A DNA stretch of 43,016 nt. Origin: Lachnospiraceae bacterium. GTDB taxonomy: Bacteria > Bacillota > Clostridia > Lachnospirales > Lachnospiraceae. The stretch's first letter is position 1; the number at the start of each line of letters is the position of its first letter. The notes under the pieces are model-generated. The model saw nothing but the letters and a program-made list of their open reading frames with translations, did not search any database and was not told the origin of the DNA. Positions 1 through 7,651 of this stretch are shown in pieces. The stretch lies in contig JAAVZR010000032.1 in NCBI GenBank assembly GCA_022791755.1, positions 1-43,016 of the forward strand. The letters run 5' to 3'. The translations under genes and the position numbers were made by a program.

Positions 1-13
1 CCATATCTGACAT
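1..13 (-). CDS. Start of a gene that leaves the window (partial)
   Basis: Only the first four codons (M-S-D-M) lie in the window, on the minus strand, so no function can be given. A start is supported by a Shine-Dalgarno-like AAAGGA at about 24-29 and a well-formed sigma-A promoter at 47-75 about 35 bases upstream. An in-frame ATG at 20-22 is a second possible start, but it sits too close to the ribosome-binding site. The promoter carries the same operator as the one beside the XRE regulator gene at 5409-5828, so this gene probably shares its control. Confidence 0.4.
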
Positions 14-46
14 AACAATCATTTCCTTTCAAGTAGTATGGAAACA

Positions 47-75
47 ATTGTACACGATTGTGTGAAGATTGTCAG
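47..75 (-). promoter_or_regulatory. Sigma-A promoter with embedded operator (left-edge gene)
   Basis: Read on the minus strand this is CTGACA (70-75), a 17-base spacer, then TACAAT (47-52). The spacer contains ACACAATCGTGTA (51-63), the same 13-mer found between the -35 and -10 boxes of the promoter at 5923-5951. The arms ACAC and GTGT make it a dyad, as expected for a dimeric HTH repressor. Confidence 0.65.
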
Positions 76-139
76 TTACTAATATACAATATATCTGTTT
101 TTTCTTTAGCGTTTAGACTTAAAATCATGCGTTTACCGT

Positions 140-219
140 GGGTATGAATTAAGGGATCCCCGCAGGGGGATACCTTATCAGACGAAGTCTGTCTACCCCG
201 TAGGGGTATGAATTAAGGG
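140..219. repeat. Three tandem hairpins between 16-base direct repeats
   Basis: GGGTATGAATTAAGGG occurs at 140-155 and again at 204-219. Between and overlapping these copies are three perfect hairpins: ATCCCC/GGGGAT (156-171, 4-base loop), CAGAC/GTCTG (179-191, 3-base loop) and TACCCC/GGGGTA (194-208, 3-base loop). None has a U-tract, so these are not ordinary terminators. The arrangement resembles an intergenic palindromic repeat. Confidence 0.55.
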
Positions 220-291
220 TCCCGGGCGTCGCCTGGCCGGATTCCATGCCGTGAATAGCGACAAAAAAGTGGGAAAAACAGCAGTTCGATA

Positions 292-320
292 TTGATATTT
301 TGCACACAACATGTTATAAT
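292..320 (+). promoter_or_regulatory. Sigma-A promoter of the molybdoenzyme operon
   Basis: TTGATA (292-297), a 17-base spacer and TATAAT (315-320) form a near-consensus promoter. An imperfect 14-base palindrome with CAT and ATG ends overlaps the -10 box (about 310-323) and could bind a regulator. The FadR-type GntR protein encoded downstream is an obvious candidate, but that link is inference. Confidence 0.65.
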
Positions 321-431
321 ATGATACAACAGTCCGGGGAACAGATGCCGGCATTTCTGCGGCGGCAGAGTGCGTCATGGCGCGGTTCCTTTTGCTGTTA
401 CAACCATAGAATGAACAAGGAGGGAGAAACA

Positions 432-1337
432 ATGAGCAAGTACGGTATGGTACTGAACCTGGATCGCTGTATCGGATGCTATGCCTGTGTCGTTGCCTGT
501 AAGATGTGCTACGGTACGCGGCCCGGCGTCAATTACAATGCAGTGAACAAGGTGGAATACGGAGAGGGTGCGGATGCCAGACAGCGGTATGTACTGACCA
601 TGTGTATGCATTGCGACAATCCGCCCTGCGAGAGCGTATGCCCCACCGGAGCTACGAAGAAGACGCCGGAGGGCGCGGTAATCATGGATTACGATGCCTG
701 CATCGGCTGCGGAGCCTGTGCGGAGGCCTGCCCTTACGATGCCCGTCATATGGTGGTGGACGACGAGACCAGCTTTGAGGGCAGTGTGGCGCCTTATGAG
801 GAGGAGAGCAAGGAGCGTCTGAATGTGGCGGAGAAATGTACCTTCTGCTACAGCCGTGTACAGGCGGGTGAGCAGCCCATGTGTACGGTATTCTGTCCCG
901 GTCAGTGCCGCATCTTTGGCGATGTGGAGGATCCGGAGAGCGATATCTCCAAGTACATAGCAGAGAGAAATGCAGTGAATATCGAAGGCACCAGCATCTG
1001 GTATGTAGTGCCGGCAGGTATGGATATGTCCTTGCTTCCGAAGCCCCTGGCGGAGCTGGTGAAGCTGCCGGATGAGACTGAGGCAGCCACGACAGCAGCC
1101 CCTGAGAGCACAGCGGCTCCCGAGACCACGGCAGCTCCTGAGACGACGGCAGCGGCCACGGAGGCTTCCGCAGAGTCTTCCGGTTCGGGCGGTATGGACG
1201 GCGGCATGGTCGCGATCCTGGGCGGTTCGGCCGCAGTTTTAGCCGGAGCAGCCGTAGCCATCAATGCAAAGAATAAGAAGGCGAAGGCAGAGGCACAGGG
1301 AAAGAATGAAGATAAGGGAGGTGCAGGCGATGCCTAA
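432..1337 (+). CDS. Exported ferredoxin-type electron-transfer subunit with C-terminal membrane anchor
   Basis: This 301-residue protein is the iron-sulfur subunit of a DMSO-reductase-family enzyme. Four cysteine clusters are visible: residues 13/16/19/23, 58/61/66/70, 90/93/96/100 and 136/139/151/155, consistent with four [4Fe-4S] centres as in DmsB/PhsB/FdnH. After about residue 213 comes a Thr/Ala/Pro/Glu-rich linker with repeated TTAAPE-like units (to about 250), one hydrophobic helix (about 255-277) and a Lys-rich tail. It has no signal peptide of its own, so it is probably exported bound to the Tat-dependent partner encoded next, and then held by its tail. The ATG at 432 follows AGGAGGGAG; an upstream extension to 300 was rejected because it runs back into the promoter. 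The gene overlaps the next one by 8 bases. The substrate is unknown. Confidence 0.85.
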   Translation: MSKYGMVLNLDRCIGCYACVVACKMCYGTRPGVNYNAVNKVEYGEGADARQRYVLTMCMHCDNPPCESVCPTGATKKTPEGAVIMDYDACIGCGACAEACPYDARHMVVDDETSFEGSVAPYEEESKERLNVAEKCTFCYSRVQAGEQPMCTVFCPGQCRIFGDVEDPESDISKYIAERNAVNIEGTSIWYVVPAGMDMSLLPKPLAELVKLPDETEAATTAAPESTAAPETTAAPETTAAATEASAESSGSGGMDGGMVAILGGSAAVLAGAAVAINAKNKKAKAEAQGKNEDKGGAGDA

Positions 1338-3609
1338 GATTAGCAGACGACAGTTCTTAAAGTTAACGGCGGCTTCTGCCGCAGGCGTGGCAGCAGCCAA
1401 TACCGGGTTTTTTGTACATCCTGACTACGAGGCTTTAGCTGTCAGCAATGCGCCGGAGGAAGTGAAATACAGCCATTGTGTTATGTGTAATCACGGTCCC
1501 CGCTGCGGTATGAAGCTGATTATCAAAGAGGGTAAGGTATATCGCGTAGAGAAGCGCGAGGGATATCCCAATAACCTGATCTGTGCGAAGGGCGTTTCGG
1601 CGATTCAGGAGCTGTATGCTCCCGACCGTCTTCTGTATCCCATGAAGCGCACCACTCCCAAGGGCTCGGATGATCCGAAGTGGGAGAGAATCACATGGGA
1701 TGAGGCTCTTGCGACTATCGCGGAGAAGCTGAATGAGATCAAGTCTAAGTATGGCGCCGAGAAGGTTCTCTTTTCGACCGGCGATCCCAAGGAGCCCCGC
1801 TCTGCCGTGCAGAGACTGGCCTTTACCTTTGGATCTCCTAATATGGGTACGGAGAGTTCTACCTGCTATAAGGCGACGGAGCTGGCGACGAAACTTTTGT
1901 ATGGCCCGGAATGGTTTACGGCTTCTTCTCTGGCTACCGGAGCCGGACCGACTCCCGGCAAGACCAAGGTCTGTATCATCTGGGGCAATAATCCGCCGTG
2001 GAGTGCGCCTGTCAGCTATAATGGAATGAAGACGGGACAGGAGAGCGGTACGGTGAAATATATCGTGGTGGATCCCCGTATCACGCCTACGGTTCATGCC
2101 TTTGCCGACGTGCATTTGCAGATTCGTCCCGGCACCGACGGAGCGCTGGCGCTGTGCTTTGCCAATGCCCTGATTGAAAACGATGCCTATGATAAGGATT
2201 TCGTGGAGAACTGGACTCATGGCTTTGAGGAATATGCGGCATATGCCAAAGAGTTTACTCTGGAGAAGACGGCGGAGATCTGCCAGATTCCTCAGGAGAC
2301 CCTGAAGAAGGCTGTCGATATCCTGCTGACCGAGGGAAGCCCTATCGTCTGCAAGAGCTCTGCTGCGTTCCCTCATCATACCAACGGCATCAATAACTAC
2401 CGTGCCATTATGTCTCTGATTCCTCTGACCGGCAGTCTGGATGTGCCCGGCGGTCTGAAGATCGCAGATGAGCCTCTGAACTTTGACGAGTGGCAGATGA
2501 CCTTTGAGTTTGCCCGCTCCAGCGATCTGCTGCCGCAGTTAGATCATCTGCGTGTGGACAGAGAGTATTTCCCGGTGTGGGCGGACACGGACCAGCAGGG
2601 CAGCGTCCAGCTGAACCGTCTGCCGGAATATGTGGAGACCGGTGCGATCAAGGCCTGCGTCATGTTTGGCGGCAATGCCATGATGTGGCCGCAGTCCCAT
2701 CTGTATCAGAAGGCGTTCCAGGATATGGAATTCTGTGTGGCAGCCGATTTCTATATTCGTCCCTGGACCCACAATTATGTGGACATGGTGCTGCCTGCTG
2801 CCATGAGCTGGGAGCGTTCCTGCCCTCTGACTGTATTTGGCCGCAAGATCTTCCTGCGTGAGCCGGTGGTGGAGCCTGCCGGCGAGGCCAGAAGCGACTA
2901 CCGCATCTGCTGTGATATCGGTACGGCCCTGGGCTACAGCGAAGAGTTCTGGGGAGGCGGCGAGAAGTCTGAGGAGAATTGTATCCGCGAGAGCCTGCGC
3001 ACCTTAAAGGTGGATACGCCTATTACGTATGAGGATTTGCAGGCCGCTTCGCCGGGGCCGGTGGAAATTCCGTTAAAGGGAGAGCCGCAGAATAAGAAAT
3101 ATGAGCTGGGACTTCTTCGTCCCGATGGAAAGCCCGGATTTACGACCCCTACCGGCAAGGTGGAGTTTGTGTCGGAGATCCTGAGAGAGCACGGTTTTGA
3201 TCCGCTGCCGACTTACAACGAGCCGGTACAGAGTCCTGTGAGTACGCCGGATGTGTATAAGGAGTACCCGCTGATTATGAGCAGTGGTAACCGTGTGCCT
3301 ATGTACACCCACAGTAAGGAGAGAAATCTGCCCTGGCTGAATCAGTTCATGCCGGAGCCCATCGTGCGCCTGAATCCGGAAGATGCCGCAGAGCGGAATC
3401 TGAAGGACGGCGACATGGTAAAGCTGCGCAGCCCTTACGGGGAGCTGACAGCGAAGCTGGAGATCTCGGTGATGATCAAGAAGGGCGTCATCGACATGTT
3501 CCATGGCTGGGATAAGGCCAATGTCAATGAGCTAATCAGCCGTGACTTTGACCCGATCAGCGGATTCCCGCCTTTTAAGGAGGGTCTGTGCCAGGTGGAG
3601 AAAGCCTGA
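1330..3609 (+). CDS. Tat-exported molybdopterin oxidoreductase, catalytic subunit
   Basis: At 759 residues this has the usual size of a DMSO-reductase-family catalytic subunit, which holds a bis-MGD molybdenum or tungsten cofactor. The N-terminus carries a Tat signal (SRRQFLK, residues 5-11, then an Ala-rich hydrophobic stretch). Cysteines 50, 53, 59 and 85 form the N-terminal [4Fe-4S] site. In SSTCYKA, Cys179 sits where thiosulfate/polysulfide and arsenate-type enzymes place the metal ligand. The C-terminal cofactor domain includes the IMSSGNR and MFHGW segments. The start at 1330 follows GGGAGGTG and overlaps the ferredoxin gene, so the two are translationally coupled. No NrfD-type quinol subunit or maturation chaperone is adjacent. 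The substrate cannot be deduced; sulfur oxyanions, arsenate and catechol-type aromatics all occur in this family. Confidence 0.85.
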   Translation: MPKISRRQFLKLTAASAAGVAAANTGFFVHPDYEALAVSNAPEEVKYSHCVMCNHGPRCGMKLIIKEGKVYRVEKREGYPNNLICAKGVSAIQELYAPDRLLYPMKRTTPKGSDDPKWERITWDEALATIAEKLNEIKSKYGAEKVLFSTGDPKEPRSAVQRLAFTFGSPNMGTESSTCYKATELATKLLYGPEWFTASSLATGAGPTPGKTKVCIIWGNNPPWSAPVSYNGMKTGQESGTVKYIVVDPRITPTVHAFADVHLQIRPGTDGALALCFANALIENDAYDKDFVENWTHGFEEYAAYAKEFTLEKTAEICQIPQETLKKAVDILLTEGSPIVCKSSAAFPHHTNGINNYRAIMSLIPLTGSLDVPGGLKIADEPLNFDEWQMTFEFARSSDLLPQLDHLRVDREYFPVWADTDQQGSVQLNRLPEYVETGAIKACVMFGGNAMMWPQSHLYQKAFQDMEFCVAADFYIRPWTHNYVDMVLPAAMSWERSCPLTVFGRKIFLREPVVEPAGEARSDYRICCDIGTALGYSEEFWGGGEKSEENCIRESLRTLKVDTPITYEDLQAASPGPVEIPLKGEPQNKKYELGLLRPDGKPGFTTPTGKVEFVSEILREHGFDPLPTYNEPVQSPVSTPDVYKEYPLIMSSGNRVPMYTHSKERNLPWLNQFMPEPIVRLNPEDAAERNLKDGDMVKLRSPYGELTAKLEISVMIKKGVIDMFHGWDKANVNELISRDFDPISGFPPFKEGLCQVEKA

Positions 3610-3645
3610 CCGACACGGAGTGTCATCTAAATATCTGTTTAAAGG

Positions 3646-3671
3646 GGCCAGCGTTTTTCGCTGGCCTTTTT
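3646..3671 (+). terminator. Rho-independent terminator of the molybdoenzyme operon
   Basis: A perfect 8-bp stem GGCCAGCG/CGCTGGCC (3646-3653 and 3659-3666) with a T5 loop is followed by TTTTT (3667-3671). Confidence 0.85.
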
Positions 3672-3783
3672 GCGCGGATTGTGATAAACTGGAGAGAGGA
3701 CAGGCTGTTTTTTGCTGTCAGGACGGTTCTTTGGCCGGACACGGTGGGGGATCCTTGCAAGAAAAGTATGGATGGAGAGAAAT

Positions 3784-4545
3784 ATGGTTCAGAAACTTAA
3801 GAGCGTAAAGCTGTATGAGCAGGTGGTGGGCCAGCTGGCCGGTCAGATCAAACAGGGGGTATACCGAAAGGGAGATTTTCTGCCCAGCGAGAAAGAGCTG
3901 ATTGAGATGACCGGGGTCAGCCGTGTCACGGTACGGCAGGCGCTGCGTATTCTGAGTGAAATGGGATATATCGAGACGTTGCAGGGAAAGGGGAGCCGTG
4001 TGGTTCTGGAGCATCTTGTGGTGGCGGAGAATTATACCGAGGCCCAGATGGTGGATTTCCAGGTGCACCGAATGAATTTTGAGATGGCAAATCAGGTCCG
4101 TTTGATGATGGAGCCGGAGATCGCCAGACTGGCGGCCCGGGTGGCGACGCCGGAGGATATCGAGTATATGCGCCGCAGCCTGGAGATACCGGAGGAGAGC
4201 GGGTCCGTGGTCCAGAAGAGAGATTTTCACCGTATGGTGATCCGGAGTGTGAAAATTCCCTATTTCCTGGATATGTACAGCGATATGAATGAGCTGGAGC
4301 GGCAGGAGAGAGGCTGGTTTGATGAAGTCTTTCCGGCCGGGCGGGAAGATGAATCGGAGAAGCTGGAGGAACAGCATGGCAAGATCTTGGATGCGATCCG
4401 GCGTCATGATGAAGAGTTTGCCTATTTTTATATGAAGGAACATCAGAGTTATATTCAGCAGATATATAAGAAATACTTTGATGAGCTTCACAGACGGTAT
4501 TTCGGAGCAGGAAAAGAGAATACGAGGGCAGACGGCAGGGCATAG
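3784..4545 (+). CDS. GntR-family regulator, FadR subfamily (FCD domain)
   Basis: The 253-residue protein has an N-terminal winged helix (about 8-75, with LPSEKELIEMTGVSRVTVRQ) and an all-helical FCD-type ligand domain (about 95-235). The FCD metal-site pattern is visible as DFHRM and later EQHGKI and KEHQS. Such proteins usually sense small carboxylic acids and repress or activate neighbouring metabolic genes. It sits directly after the molybdoenzyme operon behind its own terminator, so control of that operon is a reasonable guess but is not shown. The start at 3784 is favoured by GGAGAG six bases upstream; ATG 3772 in the same frame is possible. A terminator overlaps the stop codon. Confidence 0.85.
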   Translation: MVQKLKSVKLYEQVVGQLAGQIKQGVYRKGDFLPSEKELIEMTGVSRVTVRQALRILSEMGYIETLQGKGSRVVLEHLVVAENYTEAQMVDFQVHRMNFEMANQVRLMMEPEIARLAARVATPEDIEYMRRSLEIPEESGSVVQKRDFHRMVIRSVKIPYFLDMYSDMNELERQERGWFDEVFPAGREDESEKLEEQHGKILDAIRRHDEEFAYFYMKEHQSYIQQIYKKYFDELHRRYFGAGKENTRADGRA

Positions 4546-4560
4546 CGCTCTGCCTTTTTT
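4534..4560 (+). terminator. Terminator overlapping the end of the gntR gene
   Basis: GGCAGGG (4534-4540) pairs with CTCTGCC (4548-4554, one G-U pair) across a 7-base loop and is followed by TTTTTT (4555-4560). A second smaller hairpin with a T6 run follows at about 4568-4587. Confidence 0.75.
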
Positions 4561-4651
4561 GTGCTGCGAACCGGTGCTCCGGATTTTTTGTGGCGGGATA
4601 AACTTCGTTTGCATAGTATGCAGTATCGGATTGTGTGAGAGGAGTATGATT

Positions 4652-5419
4652 ATGGCATACAGGATTGCGATCGATCCGGGACACGGAGGACGTGACCCGG
4701 GTGCGGTGTACGAAGGCAGACAGGAAAAGGACGATAATCTGGAACTGGCCCTGGCGGTCGGACAGCTTTTGGAGGACAGAGGAATCGACGTGGTGTATAC
4801 CCGCATGGACGATGTGTATAATACGCCCATGGAAAAGGCGACCATGGCGAATAATTCGGGGGCGGATCTCTTTGTGTCCTTTCATCGCAACGCCATGCCT
4901 ACGCCGGGAAGTGCCAGCGGTGCGGAGGTATTGGTGTATGAAGATGAAGGACTTCCCGCCGAAGTGGGCCGCAATGTGCTGTCAGAGCTTTCGGAGGCCG
5001 GTTTTACGGACCGGGGGGTCATCGAACGTAAAAATCTGGTGGTGCTGCGCAGGACGCAGATGCCCGCTGTGCTTCTGGAGGTAGGCTTCATAGATAATCT
5101 TCAGGATAACCAGACCTTTGACGGGGAATTTGATCAGATCGCCCAGGGAATTGCCGAGGGAATACTGGAGTCCGTGGGGATGGATAAGACGCCGGAGGAC
5201 GAGAGGACGCTGTACCGGGTCCAGGTAGGCGCTTTCAGAGAGAGCGAGTACGCCTACGATCTGCTGAATCAACTTCTTGCGGCAGGTTACCCGGCTTTTA
5301 TCATCTATGAGGATAATCTGTACCGGGTCCAGGTAGGCGCCTTTGCCCGGCTGGAAAATGCGATCCGCATGGAACGGGATCTGCGGCAGGCAGGATACAA
5401 CACCTATATTACGACATAG
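4652..5419 (+). CDS. cwlC: N-acetylmuramoyl-L-alanine amidase with C-terminal SPOR region (CwlC-like)
   Basis: The product is 255 residues, with an Amidase_3 zinc domain (about 1-175) and a C-terminal region carrying two YRVQVGAF units (about 189-254) typical of SPOR peptidoglycan-binding repeats. Zinc and catalytic motifs are present: DPGHGG, EKDDNLELA, SFHRNA and LLEVGFIDN. The enzyme cuts the amide between muramic acid and L-alanine. It has no signal peptide, and length and layout match Bacillus CwlC, which digests mother-cell wall from inside during late sporulation; that role is inferred. ATG 4652 is chosen because AGAGGAG lies 7 bases upstream, while ATG 4646 is too close. A CATAGTAT element near 4614 resembles a sigma-E/K -10 box, but no convincing -35 was found. 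It overlaps the convergent XRE gene by 11 bases. Confidence 0.88.
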   Translation: MAYRIAIDPGHGGRDPGAVYEGRQEKDDNLELALAVGQLLEDRGIDVVYTRMDDVYNTPMEKATMANNSGADLFVSFHRNAMPTPGSASGAEVLVYEDEGLPAEVGRNVLSELSEAGFTDRGVIERKNLVVLRRTQMPAVLLEVGFIDNLQDNQTFDGEFDQIAQGIAEGILESVGMDKTPEDERTLYRVQVGAFRESEYAYDLLNQLLAAGYPAFIIYEDNLYRVQVGAFARLENAIRMERDLRQAGYNTYITT

Positions 5420-5828
5420 AGGAATCAGCCTTCGAGGAGGTTTTTTCCCGGAGCCTCTGCTCTGACAGAAGCTCTTCGACCATACGGTTGATTTCGTCGG
5501 AGACATACTGAGGGTTGACGGAGTTGGCCAGGGCGATGAGTCGGGCGATACACTGGATCACATCCTTTACGTTTTGGGGCAGCTCCTTGTCATGGGGAAT
5601 ACGGGAGCCGGGCGGCTCATATGGGTTGGGCCGGTCTGTGAGCCCTAACAGGTAATCCACCGATACGTTGAAAAAGGTGGCCAGAGCGATCTTGACATTG
5701 TCCGGAGCTTCGTTGTAGTCCCGCTCGTAGGCAGAGATATTGTATTTCGTCAGGTTCAGGATATCGGCCAGCTCCTGCTGAGTCAGTCCTCTGTCTTTGC
5801 GAAGATCGGCCAGACGTTCCCCAATCAT
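5409..5828 (-). CDS. XRE-family HTH transcriptional regulator
   Basis: The 139-residue protein starts with a Cro/CI-type helix-turn-helix (about 3-62: LADLRKDRGLTQQELADILN, then YNISAYERDYNEAP and FNVSVDYLLGLTD). The rest is a short helical C-terminal region of unknown function. The ATG at 5828 is chosen because AAAGGAGG lies 8 bases upstream; ATG 5834 would be only two bases from it. The gene diverges from a promoter with the dyad TACAC-N4-GTGTA between its -35 and -10 boxes, and the same site recurs in the left-edge promoter. Repression of both promoters by this protein is therefore the simplest model. It shares no obvious function with the neighbouring amidase or dcw genes. Confidence 0.85.
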   Translation of the reverse strand: MIGERLADLRKDRGLTQQELADILNLTKYNISAYERDYNEAPDNVKIALATFFNVSVDYLLGLTDRPNPYEPPGSRIPHDKELPQNVKDVIQCIARLIALANSVNPQYVSDEINRMVEELLSEQRLREKTSSKADSSMS

Positions 5829-5922
5829 ATGCATGTCCTCCTTTATGTATGAAAAGATGAAGTTACCCATTTCGGGAGTCCCTGTAATGATTATAACCTG
5901 AAAAATAATTTTTTTAAAAAAG

Positions 5923-5951
5923 TTGACAAATACACAATCGTGTAGTAAAAT
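5923..5951 (+). promoter_or_regulatory. Sigma-A promoter with dyad operator
   Basis: TTGACA (5923-5928), 17 bases, then TAAAAT (5946-5951). The spacer holds TACACAATCGTGTA (5931-5944), an inverted repeat TACAC-AATC-GTGTA that matches the left-edge promoter site (51-63) in 13 of 13 shared bases. Binding there would block RNA polymerase. Confidence 0.75.
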
Positions 5952-5957
5952 ATATTT

Positions 5958-6046
5958 ACAGTCAACAAATAAAGACTGACAATCAAATAGCCCTAGTCTC
6001 ACTGGCTCTTCAAAGCGCAAACCGCCGAGAGGAGCCAGATTTTTTT
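5958..6046 (+). ncRNA. Candidate small RNA or attenuated leader
   Basis: Transcription from the promoter at 5923-5951 should start near 5958 and meet a terminator 89 bases later. No ORF with a ribosome-binding site lies inside. It is either a stand-alone small RNA under XRE control or an attenuator that limits read-through into mraZ. No known riboswitch consensus was recognised. Confidence 0.4.
6002..6046 (+). terminator. Terminator upstream of mraZ
   Basis: CTGGCTC (6002-6008) pairs with GAGCCAG (6032-6038) around a 23-base loop that can pair further, followed by ATTTTTTT ending at 6046. Confidence 0.65.
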
Positions 6047-6166
6047 GCGTCTTAAACATAGAGCAGCGCGTCAAAACAGAAGAGGCATTGTATGAGCAGC
6101 CAAGTGTAAACAGTATCCTCCGTGGACAAGGGGCAACCTGTCTTAAGAAAAAAGAAAAACTTTCTC

Positions 6167-6195
6167 TTGATATTTCCCTGAAAGTCCGTTACAAT
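6167..6195 (+). promoter_or_regulatory. mraZ/dcw operon promoter (sigma-A)
   Basis: TTGATA (6167-6172), 17 bases, then TACAAT (6190-6195) form a strong promoter. Transcription would start about 70 bases before mraZ, inside the MraZ box array. Confidence 0.8.
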
Positions 6196-6237
6196 GGTAC
6201 TAAGTGGCGGATAGTGGTACATAAGGGTGGAATGTGG
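6193..6237 (+). promoter_or_regulatory. MraZ box array (autoregulatory operator)
   Basis: Five 5-base units start exactly 10 bases apart: AATGG 6193, AGTGG 6203, AGTGG 6213, AAGGG 6223 and TGTGG 6233. MraZ is known in E. coli and mycoplasmas to bind tandem TGGG/GTG-type repeats with a 10-bp period next to its own promoter. The array overlaps the -10 box and early transcribed region, as expected for autorepression. Confidence 0.7.
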
Positions 6238-6273
6238 TGCCTAAAGCCCAAAAAGGGAAGGGCGGTGATGGAG

Positions 6274-6699
6274 ATGTTTGTGGGCGAATATAATCATTCG
6301 CTTGACGCCAAAGGGCGTCTCATCATACCGTCCCGCTTTCGAGAGGCCTTGGGAGATACCTTCATGGTGACGAAAGGGCTGGATGGCTGTCTTTTTATCT
6401 ATGATATGAGCGGCTGGAAGGTCCTGGAAGCCAAATTGCAGGCGCTTCCCCTGACCAGTGCCCATGCCCGTAAATTCAGCCGCTTTATGCTGGGTGGAGC
6501 CATCGAGTGCGAGGTGGACAAGCAGGGGAGGATCCTTCTGCCGGCCAATCTGCGGGAGTTCGCCCATTTGACAAAAGATATAGCGTTGGTAGGCGTGGGA
6601 GGCCGGGTAGAGATATGGGATAAGGAGACCTGGATGGCCAACAGCGCTTACGACGATATGGAAGAGATCGCAGAGAATATGGAAGGGCTGGGAATCTGA
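6274..6699 (+). CDS. mraZ: Transcriptional regulator MraZ
   Basis: MraZ is a small AbrB/SpoVT-like DNA-binding protein with two tandem MraZ domains that controls the dcw operon. Both halves are seen here: [24 protein letters not shown] at the N-terminus (DAKGR motif) and [19 protein letters not shown] at about 77-97 (DKQGR motif). From ATG 6274 the product is 141 residues, the normal family length. That start matches the conserved MFxGEYNH N-terminus and lies 8 bases after a GGCGGTGA ribosome-binding site; ATG 6268 is an in-frame alternative. The gene is first in the cluster and its stop overlaps the rsmH start in TGATG. Confidence 0.95.
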   Translation: MFVGEYNHSLDAKGRLIIPSRFREALGDTFMVTKGLDGCLFIYDMSGWKVLEAKLQALPLTSAHARKFSRFMLGGAIECEVDKQGRILLPANLREFAHLTKDIALVGVGGRVEIWDKETWMANSAYDDMEEIAENMEGLGI

Positions 6700-7634
6700 T
6701 GGAGTTTGTACACAAGTCGGTACTGTTGCAGGAAACCATAGAAGCTCTGCAGGTGAAGCCGGATGGCGTCTATGTGGATGGGACTCTGGGAGGAGGAGGC
6801 CATACCCTGGAGATCTGTAGGCGGCTGGGCCCGCAGGGGCGTCTGATCGGAATCGACCAGGATGAGGCTGCGATCCGGGCGGCCGCAACACGCCTGAGTG
6901 ACTACACAGAGCAGGTTACCATCGTCCGGGATAATTACGTACATTTTGCTCAGATCCTGGACCGGCTGGGGATCAGAGCAGTGGATGGGATTTTGCTGGA
7001 TATCGGCGTATCCTCCTATCAAATCGATACGGTGGAACGGGGCTTTACCTATAAGGAGGACGGACCTCTGGACATGCGTATGGACACCAGGAACAGTCTG
7101 ACTGCCCGAAAGATCGTTAATACATATGAGGAATCGGAGCTTTTTCATATTATCCGGGACTATGGAGAGGACTCCTTTGCAAAAAATATTGCAAAACATA
7201 TCGTGAGAGCCAGAAGAGAGGCTCCTATCGAGACCACGGGACAGCTGGTGGAGATCATCCGCAGAGCGGTTCCGGCCAGAGTACAAAACAGCGGAGGACA
7301 TCCGGCGAAGAAGACCTTTCAGGCGCTTCGGATCGTGTGCAATCAGGAACTGTCAGTTCTGGAGTCCTCCATAGACGGTATGATCGCCAGGCTGAATCCC
7401 GGAGGGAGGCTGGCAGTCATCACCTTTCATTCTCTGGAAGACAGAATCGTGAAGAGAAAATTCCGGGAAAACGAAAATCCCTGTATCTGTCCGCCGGATT
7501 TTCCGGTGTGTGTGTGCGGCAGAGAAAGCAGGGGACATGTGATTACGAGAAAACCGGTAATTCCGACGAAGGAGGAGGCCGAGGAGAATAAACGCTCGAA
7601 GAGCTCAAAGCTGAGAGTATTTGAACGGATCTGA
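6699..7634 (+). CDS. rsmH: 16S rRNA (cytosine-1402 N4)-methyltransferase
   Basis: RsmH (MraW) adds a methyl group from S-adenosylmethionine to C1402 in the ribosomal P site. The 311-residue protein begins [13 protein letters not shown] and carries the SAM-binding motif [10 protein letters not shown] (about 28-37), IGIDQDEAA and the [13 protein letters not shown] segment, ending in the conserved [13 protein letters not shown] and KPVIPTKEE regions. The start overlaps the mraZ stop by one base, giving translational coupling, and ftsL follows after 17 bases. Confidence 0.96.
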   Translation: MEFVHKSVLLQETIEALQVKPDGVYVDGTLGGGGHTLEICRRLGPQGRLIGIDQDEAAIRAAATRLSDYTEQVTIVRDNYVHFAQILDRLGIRAVDGILLDIGVSSYQIDTVERGFTYKEDGPLDMRMDTRNSLTARKIVNTYEESELFHIIRDYGEDSFAKNIAKHIVRARREAPIETTGQLVEIIRRAVPARVQNSGGHPAKKTFQALRIVCNQELSVLESSIDGMIARLNPGGRLAVITFHSLEDRIVKRKFRENENPCICPPDFPVCVCGRESRGHVITRKPVIPTKEEAEENKRSKSSKLRVFERI

Positions 7635-7651
7635 CAGAAAGAGGTGGTATC

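Larger units (their letters stand above)
14..431. other. Intergenic region: two promoters and a hairpin cluster
   Basis: This 418-base gap holds the outward promoter at 47-75, a cluster of three hairpins framed by a 16-base direct repeat at 140-219, and the rightward promoter at 292-320, followed by an untranslated leader of about 105 bases. No other gene is convincing here. Confidence 0.6.
5829..6273. other. Regulatory intergenic region between xre and mraZ
   Basis: This 445-base gap holds, in order: a minus-strand promoter for the XRE gene (TATAAT read on the minus strand at 5890-5895, with weak -35 TTTAAA), a rightward operator-bearing promoter (5923-5951), a terminator (6002-6046), a second rightward promoter (6167-6195), and a 10-bp-phased array of GTGG-type repeats (6193-6237) just before mraZ. 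No protein gene is convincing here. Confidence 0.7.

Noticed and set aside
902..1264. Long antisense ORF within the ferredoxin gene
   Set aside because: It mirrors the Ala/Thr-rich repeats of the real gene, has no ribosome-binding site and no recognisable domain.
5829..6074. Longer N-terminus for the XRE regulator
   Set aside because: The extension covers the divergent promoters and the terminator; a clear AAAGGAGG site marks the start at 5828.
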